Part shown: one piece after another, positions 44,890-57,639 of the stretch | How the letters are laid out: each line of letters opens with the position of its first letter | Numbering within the stretch: position 1 is the first letter of the stretch | Assembly (NCBI RefSeq): GCF_024139115.2 | Contig: NC_085140.1 | Span: forward strand, 332,069,953 to 332,133,952 | Direction of reading: 5' to 3' | DNA length: 64,000 nucleotides | Source: Armigeres subalbatus | Lineage: Eukaryota; Arthropoda; Insecta; Diptera; Culicidae | The notes under the pieces: generated by a model | Seen by the model: only the letters and a program-made list of their open reading frames with translations | Database searches by the model: none | What the model was told of the DNA's origin: nothing | Made by a program: the position numbers and the translations under genes

Positions 44890-46080
44890 ATAGTATGAAA
44901 ATCATAATTTTTTAAGAGAGAATCTTATGATGGCCTTACGTCCAGTATTCTCAGCGTAGTTTAAGAAAATTGATGAGTTTTACGATTTTATCAATTTGAA
45001 TAGATAAATTTTTATTTACCACCCCCTTCCGTTATGCAAAGAAAGATTTCATATTTGTTTCGGCCTCATAAAGCCAGCACTTTTATATGGGGCTCCATAC
45101 ATGCAAAATATGTCCTTGACCTTTTCGCTAGAAATCAAGATATTGATCCTCAAACATGACCATTTTGTGTGTAAACACAACGGTGGTGTTTTAATTATTT
45201 CCATGGGTGTATGGCAAATTTTACCAGGAATATGATCCTACATTCAAAAATGTTAGTCAACTAGCAAATCTCGTACCCATTTCATTTAGCTTTTTCTTTA
45301 AACTTTAGGTTTTTATATTTTTTATTTTATATCTCAATACTCTCCATTAATTCAAGCGCATTTGAAGCTTCATGTTCGATTGGATGTCGTGAGTAACTGT
45401 CAGTGACTTCACCAATCCTTATATCTAGTGACTTTAATCAACATGACGAAGAATGGACTGACATCGAAGACAATACGTTGGGCTCGTCGACTGAGTATAG
45501 TGCGGTTACAAATACATGAAGGCGGTCTAAGCGATAAGTGGAGATGTTCCCCAAAAAAGTCTGCGCTCATCAGTGTTTCTCAAGCACATACCAGAAAGGG
45601 ATCACTGTTGACTTGTAGGTAAAGAAAAAAAAATATCCGAAAAATATTAGCAAGAAGCTAATAAAGTATTTTAAAATAATGTAGCTAAGAGCTAACATGA
45701 ATATTATGGCCACCCCGGGTCCAAAATACGCAACGACGAGTTTGTTTATATAGGTATTATGATGATGGCCCCCAATTTGATTTACGTGTTCCATTTCTAC
45801 ATGCTCCTCGTGACTATTATGGACCCCTTGTGTGCTTATCTTAAAAGCCCTTCTGCCTCTAGGGTCAAGGGTCATAGATTATATAAACAAATGTGCTGCA
45901 GTTATCCGGTACAAATGATGTTGAAACAAAAAAATTATCTTACTTTTGACTGGCCACTTTTTGTAGGGGAAGGGGGAATCTTACTTGGCCACTTTTTGTA
46001 TCTACCACAAAAAAATGGCCTTGTTTGATCTTCACGGTATAAGTTGTTTTTCTGGTTCTAAACAGTGGTGCAATTTATCA
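44890..46080. other. Chk1 intron 4 sequence, no gene recognised
   Basis: AT-rich sequence with short open frames only. Short blocks such as ATGGCCACCCCGGGTCCAAA / GATGATGGCCCCCAATTTG may be repeat remnants, but I could not define an element. Confidence 0.4.
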
Positions 46081-46086
46081 ACAATA

Positions 46087-46206
46087 GGGCACTGCACGGA
46101 CTGCTTTGTCTCTTTCTTGCTGCAAAGAAATTAAAAAACAACAAGGCCAGTAAACGTCAAAATTAATGAGGAACGAAAGAGAAAGAGATGTTTCCGTGCA
46201 GTGCCC
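46087..46206. mobile_element. TA-flanked MITE, 120 bp
   Basis: GGGCACTGCACGGA at the left is mirrored by TCCGTGCAGTGCCC at the right. TA lies on both sides (46085-46086, 46207-46208). Confidence 0.8.
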
Positions 46207-46531
46207 TATGCCTGCTGACTGCAATTCTTTTGTTTTGTAAGTATTTTTCTCTGCTTCTCTTTGCCTATGACGATGCCTTTCAGTCAAAAAGACAAAGCAG
46301 GAATAGCTTAGCCTACTCAGTTTGCCAACAGCAGGCTTCAACTCAACTTCAAGTGAGTGTGAACAGGCAATGGTATCAATATCCTACAAATCTCAGTCAC
46401 TGAGACTGAGAATTCGCATCACTGGTTCTAACTAATCTCTAATTCCAGCAAACCCATTTTAATCGTTTTATGAACACTTGGAAGTATATTGAGTGGTTGG
46501 GTTTTTTTTTAAATATTAAAGGAGATCTTGC

Positions 46532-46558
46532 CCTTCTTCTTCTTCTTCTTCTTCTTCA
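46532..46558. repeat. CTT microsatellite
   Basis: Nine consecutive CTT triplets. It may be the remnant tail of a minus-strand SINE, but no SINE body follows. Confidence 0.8.
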
Positions 46559-46867
46559 ATGGCTATACATTCCAAATAAAACTTTACCTGCGTTTCAACT
46601 TCAATACGTGTTCTATTAGCACGTCAACAGTTATTATTTAAAAGCTTCTCTATGCCTATCATTGCATGATTAATACTTATTGAGTATTATCTTGTGTGAC
46701 AAGTGAAGTACAATTACACTATGCCTAGGGAATCGAAAATGTTCTGCTCCCGAAAACATTCTACACCCAGGGTGTCTACTCATCTGTAACAACAAAATTC
46801 CCTGATTTTTCCAGGTTCTTTCAGACATAAATTTTCAGGTAAAAACAAACGTGCCATATGTAGATTT

Positions 46868-47700
46868 TTGCAGCAAAATAATCAATTCAAAAAAGTAAAT
46901 ATTGCGATTTCTCGAAAATTACTGAAGATTATTTTAATATCTCTAGGATTCCTTTGCAAATTCATTCAGAAATCGCTTCAGCCATTCAATCCGAAATTGC
47001 TTCAGGTATTACATCTTAAATTCCTCCAGGTATCTTTCAAAAATTCCACCAAGGATTCCTCCGAAAAATGATCCGGAAATGAATTCAAAATATTCTTCAA
47101 GTAGGGAATTCTACGAATTACTTCGAAATTTTCCGCAGGTATTCCATCGGAATTCCCTCCAAGATTTCATTAAGAAATTCTTTCAGGGGTTCCTTCAATT
47201 TTTTTTAGAAAGTCCTTTGAAAATACCGAGAGAGATATTCAAAAATACCTAGATTCTTTGGAGATTTTTTCAGATATTCTTTAAAAATTTATTCGAGAAA
47301 CCCTTTACGAATTTCTTCGGAAATTAATTTAATAATTCTTTCGTAAATTTCTTAAGGAATTCTTTTGGCTTTTAATTTAGAATTTTCTTTAGGGAAATTT
47401 GGAAAAACTTCTTTATGGAATTTTTGCAGAAATTTGTTTGGGAATTTCTTTGGAAATTCCTTCAGAACTTCTTACGAAAATTCCTTCAGAAAGACATTTG
47501 AGGAATTCTTTGTAAATTTCTTTACGAGTTTCTTTAGAAATTCGTATAAGATTGCTAATGTCGCTCGTGTTCGCGTGGCCAATATCTTGTTTGCTTGTAC
47601 CTAGCAGCCAAATCACCGATACTATAACAGTTACTGTCAAACCGATGTTGGTGATAAAGTCAAACATGCACTACAACATGATAGACAATAAACGGCCAAG
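46868..47700. repeat. Degenerate AATTCCTTCRGAAAT repeat with a conserved end, copy 2
   Basis: About 650 bp of 15-24 bp units (TTTCTTTGGAAATTCCTTCA style) is followed by the same end block as at 42640-42770 (GCGTGGCCAATATCTTGT, TCAAACCGATGTTGG, ACATGATAGACAATAAACGG). Similar arrays without this end lie at 48480-48700, 57640-57870, 58540-58890, 59110-59270 and 60080-61130. Confidence 0.6.
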
Positions 47701-47715
47701 TTAAACTTATTGAAG

Positions 47716-48323
47716 CCTTCTTCTTCTTCTTATTGGCATTACATCCCCACACTGGGACAGAGCCGCCTCACAGCTTAGTGTTCATTACCCGGGCAGAAGC
47801 TATGAACAGAATAACAAAACATGATATGGACTTGATTGATATAAGAGATAAAAGAACAGGCAACAATATCAAAAAATTGCATCGAAATATCATTTAAATA
47901 TCAAGACATGCTATGGATAAGAACAAACTAATGGCACATGATATTGATCACTTATTACAAAAAGCACAACTTGATCTTCTTATGATATTTCAGTGCAAAA
48001 TATTGATATTATCGTCTGATCTTTTATCTCTTATATCAATCATGTCCATATATCATTTTGCTATCTTATCAACATTTGATATTATTGAGCTATTTTCGTC
48101 TACTCGGGTAAGCACTTCCACAGTTATTAACTGCGAGGTTTCTAAGCCAGGTTACCATTTTTGCATTCGTATATCATGAGGCTAGCACGATGATACTTTT
48201 ATGCCCAGGGAGACAATTTCCAATCCGAAAATTGCCTAGACCGGCACCGGGAATCGAACCCAGCCACCCTCAGTATGGTCTTGCTTTGTAGCCGCGCGTC
48301 TTACTGCACGGCGAAGGAGGGCC
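47716..48323 (-). mobile_element. Feilai-type SINE split by a MITE
   Basis: The tail and body occupy 47716-47787 and the remaining body and tRNA-like head 48109-48323. The break is at TTCATTA/AGCACTTCC in the conserved body. Probable target duplication is ATTGAAGCC/ATTAAAGCC. Confidence 0.85.
47788..48108. mobile_element. TA-flanked MITE inside a Feilai SINE (321 bp)
   Basis: CCCGGGCAGAAGC and CGTCTACTCGGG form the termini. The interior is a long imperfect palindrome (GATTGATATAAGAGATAAAA against TTTTATCTCTTATATCAATC). TA flanks it at 47786-47787 and 48109-48110. The SINE body reads through when it is removed. Confidence 0.9.
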
Positions 48324-48710
48324 CCTATATTAAAGCCTATATTGGCGAAAAAAGTTTAAAGTTACAGCGCGACTGAACTGCCGTTCTACGCATAACTGTC
48401 CCATGTATATAGGAAATCCCAGCAAACATGGGACAAATATGCGTATGACGGTAGTGAATACCTTATGGGATTGATCCGGATATTCCTTTAGATTTCTTCG
48501 GAAATTTTACCAAGTTAAAAAACAAAAAATTCTGTCAGGAATTTCTTCGGAAATTGGAGATTGTTCTACTTACTTCTTTGGGAATCTCTCCAGTAAGTTC
48601 TTCATAAATTCCTTCGGACATTCCTCCAGAATTCTTTTTAGTTGAACCTTCGGAAATTTCTTTAAAATTTCCGAAGAATGCTTCGTTAATCTATTCAGTA
48701 AATCCACAGT

Positions 48711-48778
48711 TGATAACTGTGGATTGCAGAAGTGCTTAATGAACACTAAGTTGCGAGACGGCATTGTCCCAGTGGAGT
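48711..48778 (+). mobile_element. Feilai-type SINE 3' fragment
   Basis: GTGCTTAATGAACACTAAGT through TTGTCCCAGTG matches the distal body of Feilai. Both ends are missing. Confidence 0.7.
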
Positions 48779-48789
48779 AAATAATATCA

Positions 48790-51642
48790 TGGCCACATTC
48801 ATTGCCAAGTACTGGCAAATCCTGGCCCAACTAATACCTTCCCCAATATCCAACTCTTTGATACTTAGAAGGGTGTCGCTGAGTCAAAGGCTTCTCGTTT
48901 ATTCATTTGGTACTTGATAGCGCTTTGGAAGTTTCTGTCAACACTGGAAAGGCAATGAATTAATTTTAGAAACAAAAGTGGTATATGCGACGACGTGAGA
49001 AATTCAGAGAGATTTTTCGTGAAATTCCTGATGCGAGAGAACTATCCTTTCATTCATCCCTAGATAGGATAGAGGGGAGATCTATAAGGTATTATTTGCC
49101 GATGTAGTCAAAACACGAAGAGATTGTTTCGCTGTATTAAAACTTTGCTGTGTTGGGGTCATCCATATAATGTGTGGTTCAGAATTTGCAAAAGCATCGG
49201 CAAGCGGCAGATGATATAATGATGAGAGGTGATAATCACATGATAAGAATGAGAATACCATTACCAAACCATAACTGCATAAAACTAATATTCTTTTGCA
49301 AATTTATGCTAGCTAGCTATGTTGCATCTTTAGACAATAGACCCGCATCTATGTTGACAAAGAACAAGTTTACATTTCCCCAAATTATCATTGGAAAAAA
49401 CATAATGATTGTGTAAAGCGTAGTAAGACAAATATTTAAAATTGATGGAATTTACGAATTAAGAGCATCCTCCAAACATGCCGAAAATATGACTTTCAAT
49501 TGTAGATTCACAAAATTTACATAAGTGAAAAAACTAATAAACATTATTCTCCTTTGAACACGCTATTATCACTGTGTTTGTGGTCCGGCATATAATTGAA
49601 TGACAACTTGCAGTAATGCGAATTCAGTCGGCGGAAACAGGAGCAGGAGAGAAACCCGTTTCCAAGAGAGCGCGAAAAGCGATTCCAGACAGTCTATACC
49701 GTGGACGCACTTTTCCGTGGGTACTGATGGGGGTGGTGTTGATAGCATAATCGCCGTCTCGTGGTTGGAGAACCATGATAATGATCCATTTTTCGACCTG
49801 TTCGCCAGACATACATGGCACGAGTCCAACACGAGAGAGTGCGGGGGCATGCGCGTTTGCCGAACAGCCTTGAGCATGAACTAAGGAGAGTAGCTGCTGG
49901 ATCGAGAGCAATGTTACGGCGGATCATGTATACTGTGATTGCGGACTGAGGCACACGTTTAGAGTCCTACTGAGGAAAACCGAAACCGTTTAATGTCATC
50001 GTCTGCTGGCCCTTACGCGTGATTTACTTATCGGAATGCTGGATTATTGGAAACTCAACCACGCCACCACACCAGGTCGCGCTTGCAGTCGGGTGTTATC
50101 TTGAGTGTTATCTGATAGTGGATGGGACGGATCTTTATGTGCAGTTAGTTGAATCTCGAATGCTTCGTGAATGGATGCCAATGACTAAGTACGCGGTGTT
50201 CCCAATTGCAGGTCATTTATCTAGTTTATGCGTAGAAAAAATCGAATCGTAGCAACATGCTTAATATTGTTTATAGCACAAACTTTTTTATGCGTGAAAA
50301 ATTAGATAAATGACCTACAATATAACAATGAATCAACTCGCTTTCAAATATATTTACCCTTTTAACACCTAGTTTGTATCGTTTTTGTTGCGCGATTCAC
50401 CATCAATCATTACAAACGTGCAGTTAGCAAATTAGGTACACACTTTAAACCAAAAAATAGCACACTCACTTAAACACACTTTCTTCAAACAATTCAATTC
50501 TTCGATGTTCACTCTCAAGCATTTTTTAATTAAACAACACTCGTTTTATTTTATTTATCGGTTTGTGGATTAGCTCTGTGGGGACATTCTTGTTTTACGT
50601 TTTACCAGATGGTAGCAGTTAACATTATGAGGAAACACAAGTGAGATGGGATATTTAGGGCAAACCATAACAACAATCAGAGTGCATCAGCGGCGGCGGC
50701 AGCAGCGGTAGCAAGCAATTCCCAGTTGGACCTCTGGTACTAAAGCTTTAGAAGATACCAAATTACAAAGCTCAACATTCTACAGCTAGAATACCAAAGA
50801 TTCAGCCGGAAATCATACGATACAAACACAAAAATAAGATAAAGGATAAAAACACAACACAATCACAATCAGAACTGAAGATTTGCAGCAACATCCATGG
50901 AAATTAGTGCCAAAACACACGCGGGTGGTGCATAAATGAGAGGGTTTTACGTGAGAGGCCGTTGTTTTTTGATTTTTTACAAACCACTTGACCCGCTAGG
51001 GTGCTTGCGGAAAGCCATTCGCTTCAAACGTATACAACACTTGTAGTAGCAGCACAGCAGCAGGAACAGCAATCAATCAACAATCTTCCAGAGGGATTTA
51101 TGTTGATTGGAACGAGATGGTTCTGCTGGAACCTCGCAACATTTTTAGCTTGCGACCTTGTGCCAAATGAATACTTTTAGTGCGGCACCATACAAAAAGC
51201 AACAAGTTTAAAATGAGAAACCGATCCACTATTGGAACATGATTCTTTAAATTTTCATAATTATCATTTACAACCTCAATTAAAAGCTATGAGAGGTTTT
51301 GAAAGCACAATATCAATAAAAAGAAAAAATATTATCTAAGAATCATGTCCCGACAGTAGCAAAAGAGCAAAAATCATAAAGGATTCCAGCAGGCGCACAA
51401 TCTGTTCTTGTGCAATACAAAACCGAAAATAAAACAAATTCAAACATTCACGAAGCATTCGAGCAAAAATGGAAATAGAATTGAAAAATAAAAAAATGGA
51501 ATTAGTAGGTACACAACACAGAGAGCAATGTGAGTGGGCGGGGTGGGTGTGGTGTCGAGTGCTACACACCGCAATGACGAGTAGTTTCACAACGATATAA
51601 ATTTAAAGAGCAAACAGAAGAAAAACATCGTTCACCACTTAC
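48790..51642. other. Chk1 intron 4, proximal part; no gene recognised
   Basis: Short open frames at 49590-49950 lie in a GC-richer patch and appear on both strands. None matches a family I know. The stretch 50380-51600 is AT-rich with AAAACACAAC-type sequence and shows no repeats I could define. Confidence 0.4.
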
Positions 51643-51785
51643 CGCCGGCCAGCATTGTGACTAGGATGATCCCACAGGACCACAGGTCGGCGGGGGTGGC
51701 CTGATACGGTTTTAGCAGCACCTCCGGGGCCACGTACGGCAAGGTACCGCATTTCTTGTCCAACAGCCGCTCTCGGCCCTTCATT
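51643..51785 (-). CDS. Chk1: Chk1 exon 4: activation segment
   Basis: The acceptor is TTCCGCAG and the donor GCCGGCG/GTAAGTGG; the exon is 143 bases. It encodes [20 protein letters not shown] then [20 protein letters not shown] and [17 protein letters not shown] is the Chk1 activation-segment/APE motif, and ADLWSCGI gives the kinase subdomain IX aspartate. An intron of only about 100 bases separates it from exon 3. Confidence 0.95.
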
Positions 51786-51884
51786 CTGCGGAACAACGAA
51801 AATGAGAACAGCACATGTTAGACGATTCCATGACCAGATTTCTTGTGGCGGTGCTCACCACGGCGCACGGAAGTGTACCTACTA

Positions 51885-52130
<246 letters not shown>

Positions 52131-52317
52131 CTATTTTATTAAGTTTACAGAGCAAGGAGAATGTAATAATCAAGAATTTAAATTTTCTTTATATGTCCTT
52201 ATTATACTTATTTGCATTATAAGAATCATTAAATCAGAAAGCAGAATATTTTGTAGGGAAGTTTGTCAGCCGATGTAGCTGACTCAGATTGAGTAGTGGT
52301 GTGTTTACTTCTACCGT

Positions 52318-53385
52318 GCTGTGCCCTTATTCCAATCAGCGCCTAATTCCGTTCACGCAAGACAAAATGATAAATAATAAAGAGTTTTTGTCTAAAAACA
52401 ACAGGAAAATATCCTTGTACTTTTCTGTGGTTATGTATGCATGAAACGAAATGAAAACCAGCGTCATTTTAAGCGAATAATAGTGAAAATTTAAACAAAA
52501 TTTGTTGGTCGTCACTACGAGCGGCATTTTGACTTGCTAAGAACGTATGTCATAATATTTAAGCATTTTTAAGGGAAAATTTGCCTTGGATTTCAAACAC
52601 AGCAGCATAACAAGACAAAACAGGTAACATTTTAGCGTATGTATTACCAAATTGTTGCCTATATTTTCCCGATAGAAAATGCTGAAAAGTGAAAAAGATC
52701 TTGGCCGGAATAAGGGTACATCTAAATCTACTCGTTCCTTATTCCGTTCATTGGGTTTGGAGGATGGATTCCGAAAATTCTGTGTTTGAGAATATAATCT
52801 ATGAGCAAGAAAAGGTACATTGTACATGAAGCCATATGAATGGTGAACATTTGAAATTCTATCCCGCAAGCAGGCAGACCGAAAAGAATTCCGTTGGCGG
52901 CGTTGACGACAGGTTATGGGACCTTTTTCAACTCGTGCCGGAAAAATACAGTTTTTCAGTTAATGATTTAATGATGATTTATAAAGTGAATGCTGTACAA
53001 TGTTAAGAAAGGGTTTCCGGAGAATACGGACAGGTTCATACAGCACAATCCATAATTGCGGCGTTCTTGTTTTAATGCGGAAATTTCTTGGCGCATTTCT
53101 ATATAAAAAAACACTGCTCTCTGAGCTGCAAATAAGGTTATGTTTCACCGAAATCCGTGAATACTTCGTAGAAGTAGGGTTATCCGGTACTTTAAAGAAC
53201 CGGAACTTAGAATATTCAATTGGAATGAAACAGTGGTACGAACAATTCCAAACAAACATTGTTTTGGAAGGTTCAGGTCAGAATTAAAGGCCTAGTATCC
53301 AGGCTCTAGTCAAAATTACGATGAGGATAAGGTGTAAAACTCCAATAAGGAATCGTATATGTCCTTTTCTTTGGTACCTAATGTA
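52318..53385 (-). mobile_element. Dispersed repeat, copy B (unclassified)
   Basis: This is the reverse-complement relative of 262-1710. The end CCCTTATTCCAATCAGCGCC at 52322 corresponds to the right end of copy A. It lacks the block seen at 445-770 of copy A. On the right it abuts a truncated R1 remnant at about 53385. Confidence 0.65.
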
Positions 53386-53389
53386 ACTG

Positions 53390-54375
53390 GTTCTGTAAGC
53401 GTTGGCAACTCGCATGGCCATGAGCCGGAATGCACTGCTCATCTTCCTTCGGTTTCGTTTTGTGCTCAGTGCTGTGCCCCAAGCGGGAGCTCCGTATCTC
53501 AGAAACGATGTAGATACACATGCAAGAAGTCTCCTTGCTTCTTTGACCCCCGATGTTCGACATGACTCTGGTTAACGCGCTGATCGTTTTTGCTGTCTTC
53601 TCTCAAGCATAGTCGACGTGGCTATTGAAATTTGATTTTAGGCTCTCCGACTACAATCTGCAACTGCTGAACAGCCTTGCAAATACTAACTTTAACTACC
53701 TCCGTTTTATTATGAGCCAACTTTAATCTGACACCAGTGTTCAATAATGTCGATCGTCTCTGCCGCCAGCGTTTCCACCTCCGCAAGTGTCTCGCCACTG
53801 ATTGTTATGACGCTTCAACGGCAGTATTCCATTATACATTGCGCTCCAGAGCGTTGGCTCAACATTTGTTTTGTAGAACAGGATTCGATTCTTAAAATAA
53901 CTAACTAAAATAACTAAAATAACCCTGATCAAGTAGCCAGGAGAATGCATCAATTGCGCAATCACGATTTCCTCTCCACTTCTGTTTAGACGTCTTATCT
54001 GCACTTTCAACGACGGTGTGAATTGCGTCCACCCGTGATATCCCTTTCCGAATCCGAATTGCCTCTGGGATAACCCACTTTTGCTTTCTGTACATTTCGA
54101 AAGCTTGTTAAAAATGATCCTTTCCTGGAGTTTTACAAGAGTATCCAACAAGCATACAGGCCTGTACGATGTTGGATCTCCAGGCGGTTTTCCTGACTTT
54201 GGCAACAGTACTAACTGTTGTATCTTCCATATGTCCGGGAAGCGACCATCATCTAAACATTTCTGCATTACCATTCTGCACATGTCCGGGAACGCCCGGG
54301 ACACTGTTCTTAAGACCACGTTAGGGATTTCGTCAGGACCAGGAGCTTTATTCACTTTTAGACCTTTTGCTATTG
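53390..54375 (-). pseudogene. R1-clade retrotransposon (host), RT and C-terminal part
   Basis: On the minus strand: KGLKVNKAPGPDEIPNVVLR, YRPVCLLDTLVKL, QRQFGFGKGYHGW, then a damaged catalytic region and a tail including KTAKTISALTRVMSNIGG. It is interrupted at codons HAIA|KGL by the second R1 element. This is a different R1 subfamily from the inserted one. Confidence 0.75.
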
Positions 54376-54526
54376 GGCACCCTCCACAGTAATTGTCCCT
54401 TACCGCGTCATGCTGGGCTCTGGCGTGGTGGACCTCTTTTCCCGAGCAACTCGTGGGACCAAAATGGAAAACCAAGTCAATTCTTCAATTAGTGGTAGTA
54501 GTGTAGGCGACAACCGACAACCATGA

Positions 54527-54630
54527 GGCTAAACACGATGATACTTTTATGCCCAGGGAAGTCGAGACAATTTCCAAACCGAAAATTGCCTAGACCGGCG
54601 CCGGGAATTGAACCCAGCCACCCTCCCAGC
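54527..54630 (-). mobile_element. Feilai-type SINE fragment in the second R1 copy
   Basis: CATGAGGCTAAACACGATGA through AATTGAACCCAGCCACCCTC is the minus-strand SINE body and head. It interrupts the gag 5' region after GTAGGCGACAACC. Confidence 0.7.
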
Positions 54631-54659
54631 CATCATCCGTGACCTGAAAGAAACTGCGT

Positions 54660-55652
54660 CAAATGGAAGTCTATCTCTCCATGCTTCCTGTTTACCCCTT
54701 CTCGACACACTTGGGGACACAGGCGGGTTGTTCGAGGTGGACGACGGAACAGCTGGACGCCATCATCGACTTTGCGTCATCGAAGCATAATATCAGTAAG
54801 GACCTCAAGAGGAGCTTGCAGAAACTTCAAAAGTCGATGCTGGACGCCAAGCTGGAGAGGGTGGTCGGGACGGCCAAGTGTAAACCCCTGAAATCCATGG
54901 AGTCGAGGTCTACCCAGACTGAGGCCCAAGGATTCGCGGACTTGGGCAAGGTCGAATCGACCGAGGGCGTGCCAGCGAAGACTGTGGCACCAAAGTCTAC
55001 CCAGACTGAGGCTCAAGTATTTGCGGGTACGTCGGGGGTGACTGCTCCAACGGAGCAGAAACAAAAACGGAAGAGACAGTCTCCAGGGGATGAGCTTCCT
55101 GGGGGCCGCTCCAAAACGCGGAGGGTTACTACCCCGAACAAGGGTAGTGGGGCTGGGAAGCTGAACCCCGGCCAGGTACCTCCAAAACCGGGGGAGGAAG
55201 GACCTGGAAAGGTCCGTCCACCCAGAAAAGACGGTGGTAAGGGGTTACGGCAGGGGGATGACGCCTCCTGGACCCTGGTCAAGAACAAGAGGAAACCGAA
55301 GACGTCATGGGCCGAAAAGAAGGCCCAGCTGAATGAGGGTAGCAAGAAGCCTAGGGTAGGCGCCAATCGCTCCAGGGGCGATGCCCAAGTCATCAAGACG
55401 GACGTGGCTAAATACTCGGACGTCTTGAAGGCGATGAGGAGTGACGTCAAGCTCGGTGAACTCGGCGCCGACGTACGTCAAATAAGACGTACCCGGATGG
55501 GCGAGATGATCCTCGAGCTGAAGCGGGGCGTCTCGCAAAAGGGCGCCGCCTACAAGAAGTTGGCGGAGGAGGTCCTAGGCGAGACGGTCAAGGTGAGGGC
55601 ACTCACGACGGAGGTGAATCTAAGGGTTAAAGACCTGGACGAGATCACCTAA
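54660..55652 (+). pseudogene. gag remnant of the second R1 copy
   Basis: LDAIIDFASSKHNISKDLKR to NLRVKDLDEIT is open for about 300 codons and parallels 11200-12120 of the first copy, including the STQTEAQ repeats. It has a premature stop at 55650, where the first copy reads through. The knuckle region beyond (CFKCLEPGHKQWDC near 55870) is frameshifted and partly deleted. Confidence 0.8.
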
Positions 55653-56798
55653 GTCGAAGAGCTCGTCACGGCACTGCGGCGACAGTGTGAAGTGGAGACG
55701 CCCACCGCAGCCGTTCGGCTACGGAAAGGTCCGGCAGGGACGCAGGTAGCATTGGTTCGGCTATCTGCAGCGGACGCCTCAAGTTAGTTAGGTAGTCAAG
55801 TTAGGGAGCGTCAAGGTGGGATGGTCGGTATGCCCTGTGGGCATATACGAGCAATCCGAAATTTGCTTCAAGTGCCTGGAACCGGGGCACAAGCAATGGG
55901 ACTGCAAGACCCAATCTCTGCCGACGCTGCGGATTGGAGGGACATAAGGCACAATGCTGCACGAACCCTCCCAATTGTTTGATTTATTCCAGCAAAGCTG
56001 TGAACAGCAAGCACCCCATGGGGGGTTCGATGTGCCCGGCGTTTAAGCGTGCTGCAAAATCAGTGCAGGTAACGCAGCTGGCAGCTGGACTCAAGGATGG
56101 CTAGTTCAGGCGCAAATAAGAGGTGGTCCAAGGGATCGGAGTCGGCTTCATGGGTCATACCGGTGGTCATGCTCTGTGGTCGAACTCGATCCTTTTATCG
56201 AACAAGTGGCCGCGCGAAGAACAACATGGTATCGTCGCTTTCGCGGCGTCGGTCAACCGGGCGGGTTCCGAGCCCGAGGACGGAAAGGGGTCCTCGTCAA
56301 GGCTGGGGCAGGCGTAGGCACCGCGTCGGCAAGTCTCTCTGTGTGTTGGCGAATAGACCCTGTCGCAGAGAGGTCAATTTGGGGTGCACGCGGCATCATC
56401 ATTCTTGATACCAGTCGTGCAGAGGGAAGCAGGCGCGAAGTCGACCCTTCCCACCTTCCGAGGACATAGGGCGTGGTAAGGCCACCTGGAAAGCCGGCAA
56501 CGCGCTGGCACGATACCATGGTGTTTTTCTAAAAAAGCGAGTTACGATGTTCGATGCTGCAAGGACACGCAGCTAACCTCGAGGGTGCGTTGTGCACTGG
56601 CCCCCCTTTGAAGCATTACTTTCTGGTTGTACCGAAGGGACTATGGGCTTGGCGGCAATGGAAACGGTTTAGCGGGTCGGGGATGTAGTCCTGCCTCCCT
56701 CGTTTGCTGCTGGAGGTGATCCCTAACCCCGCACTTCCTGGACAACCCAGGATGTCTGATGAGCAGATTCCCCCTCCATTGTTTAGGAAGAAAAAAAA

Positions 56799-57580
56799 AG
56801 ACCTTTTGCTATTGCATGGATATCTTCATTGGAGACTACCCTGTCACCCGTAGTGCCTGCATCAGCATACGGCGTAGACGGCCACACTGTCGGATTAAGC
56901 TTCGGAAAAAAGGTCCTCTACAATCATTCTCAGCTTGTCTGGGCACATTTCTAGTGGCGTCAAAGGATGTCTCATTTTTGCCATAACGATGCGACAAGCA
57001 TTGCCCCATGGATTGGCATCAGCTTCACGGGACAACTGCTTGTAGCAGTTCAACTTACTCAACCTCATTTCCTTTTTGTATCCGTTGGCTGACCTGCATC
57101 TATATCTGGGGCATTATTTTCAGCATGAAGTGCCTCAACTAGGAGGTCTTTATGGAGGTCTTTTATTTTCCACATACGCTCGCAGGCTTGCGTCCTATGT
57201 TTTCCTTTGGCTAACACTATACTGGATCGCCTGATGTTCGCTATGGGTATAATCTTCACTGACCCTTCAATTCGTATTCCCTATCAATGACGAGCTGCGA
57301 AATGTTACGTCGATGTAAGTATATCTATCATCTGGTCCATTTGCTTTAAAGGCTACCTCGGCGGGGCGTAACAGCTGCATACAAAGACACTGTTGATTTT
57401 GGCGATCACGAAACCTTCGCATGAACAATAAACTCAACGAGCATACACACCACCCCACTTTGACCTTTCCTATTTGTGCCAACTTGTTTGCTGCAATTAC
57501 CGGAAGTCGAACAGTCGCCGTTTGTACGACCCTCTCAAACGAATCAAGACTTTCTTGAGAAATTTCAAATGAATCCCAAA
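56799..57580 (-). pseudogene. R1-clade retrotransposon (host), 5' side of the insertion
   Basis: On the minus strand, reading toward the insertion: TATVRLPVIAANKLAQIGKV and KVGWCVCSL (end of gag), a deleted middle, READANPWGNACRIVMAKMR (start of RT), then NPTVWPSTPYADAGTTGDRV and EDIHAIA at the break. It is continuous with 53390-54375 when the insert is removed. Confidence 0.7.
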
Positions 57581-57639
57581 CAGCCTGTTGATGTATCATA
57601 TAAACGAATAAATTTCTTCCTAGAGTTTCGGAAGGGATT

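Larger units (their letters stand above)
54376..56798 (+). mobile_element. Second Waldo/R1-type copy, inserted in an R1 of opposite orientation
   Basis: Target duplication AGACCTTTTGCTATTG flanks it (54360-54375 and 56799-56814). The 5' end GGCACCCTCCACAGTAATTG matches 10603 in the first copy, and the 3' end is TGTTTAGGAAGAAAAAAAAA. Only the 5' UTR, gag and distal ORF2/3' UTR remain. The endonuclease and RT are deleted between about 56065 and 56090. Confidence 0.9.

Noticed and set aside
49590..49950. Overlapping open frames on both strands in Chk1 intron 4
   Set aside because: No recognisable protein family, no splice support, and several frames are open at once.
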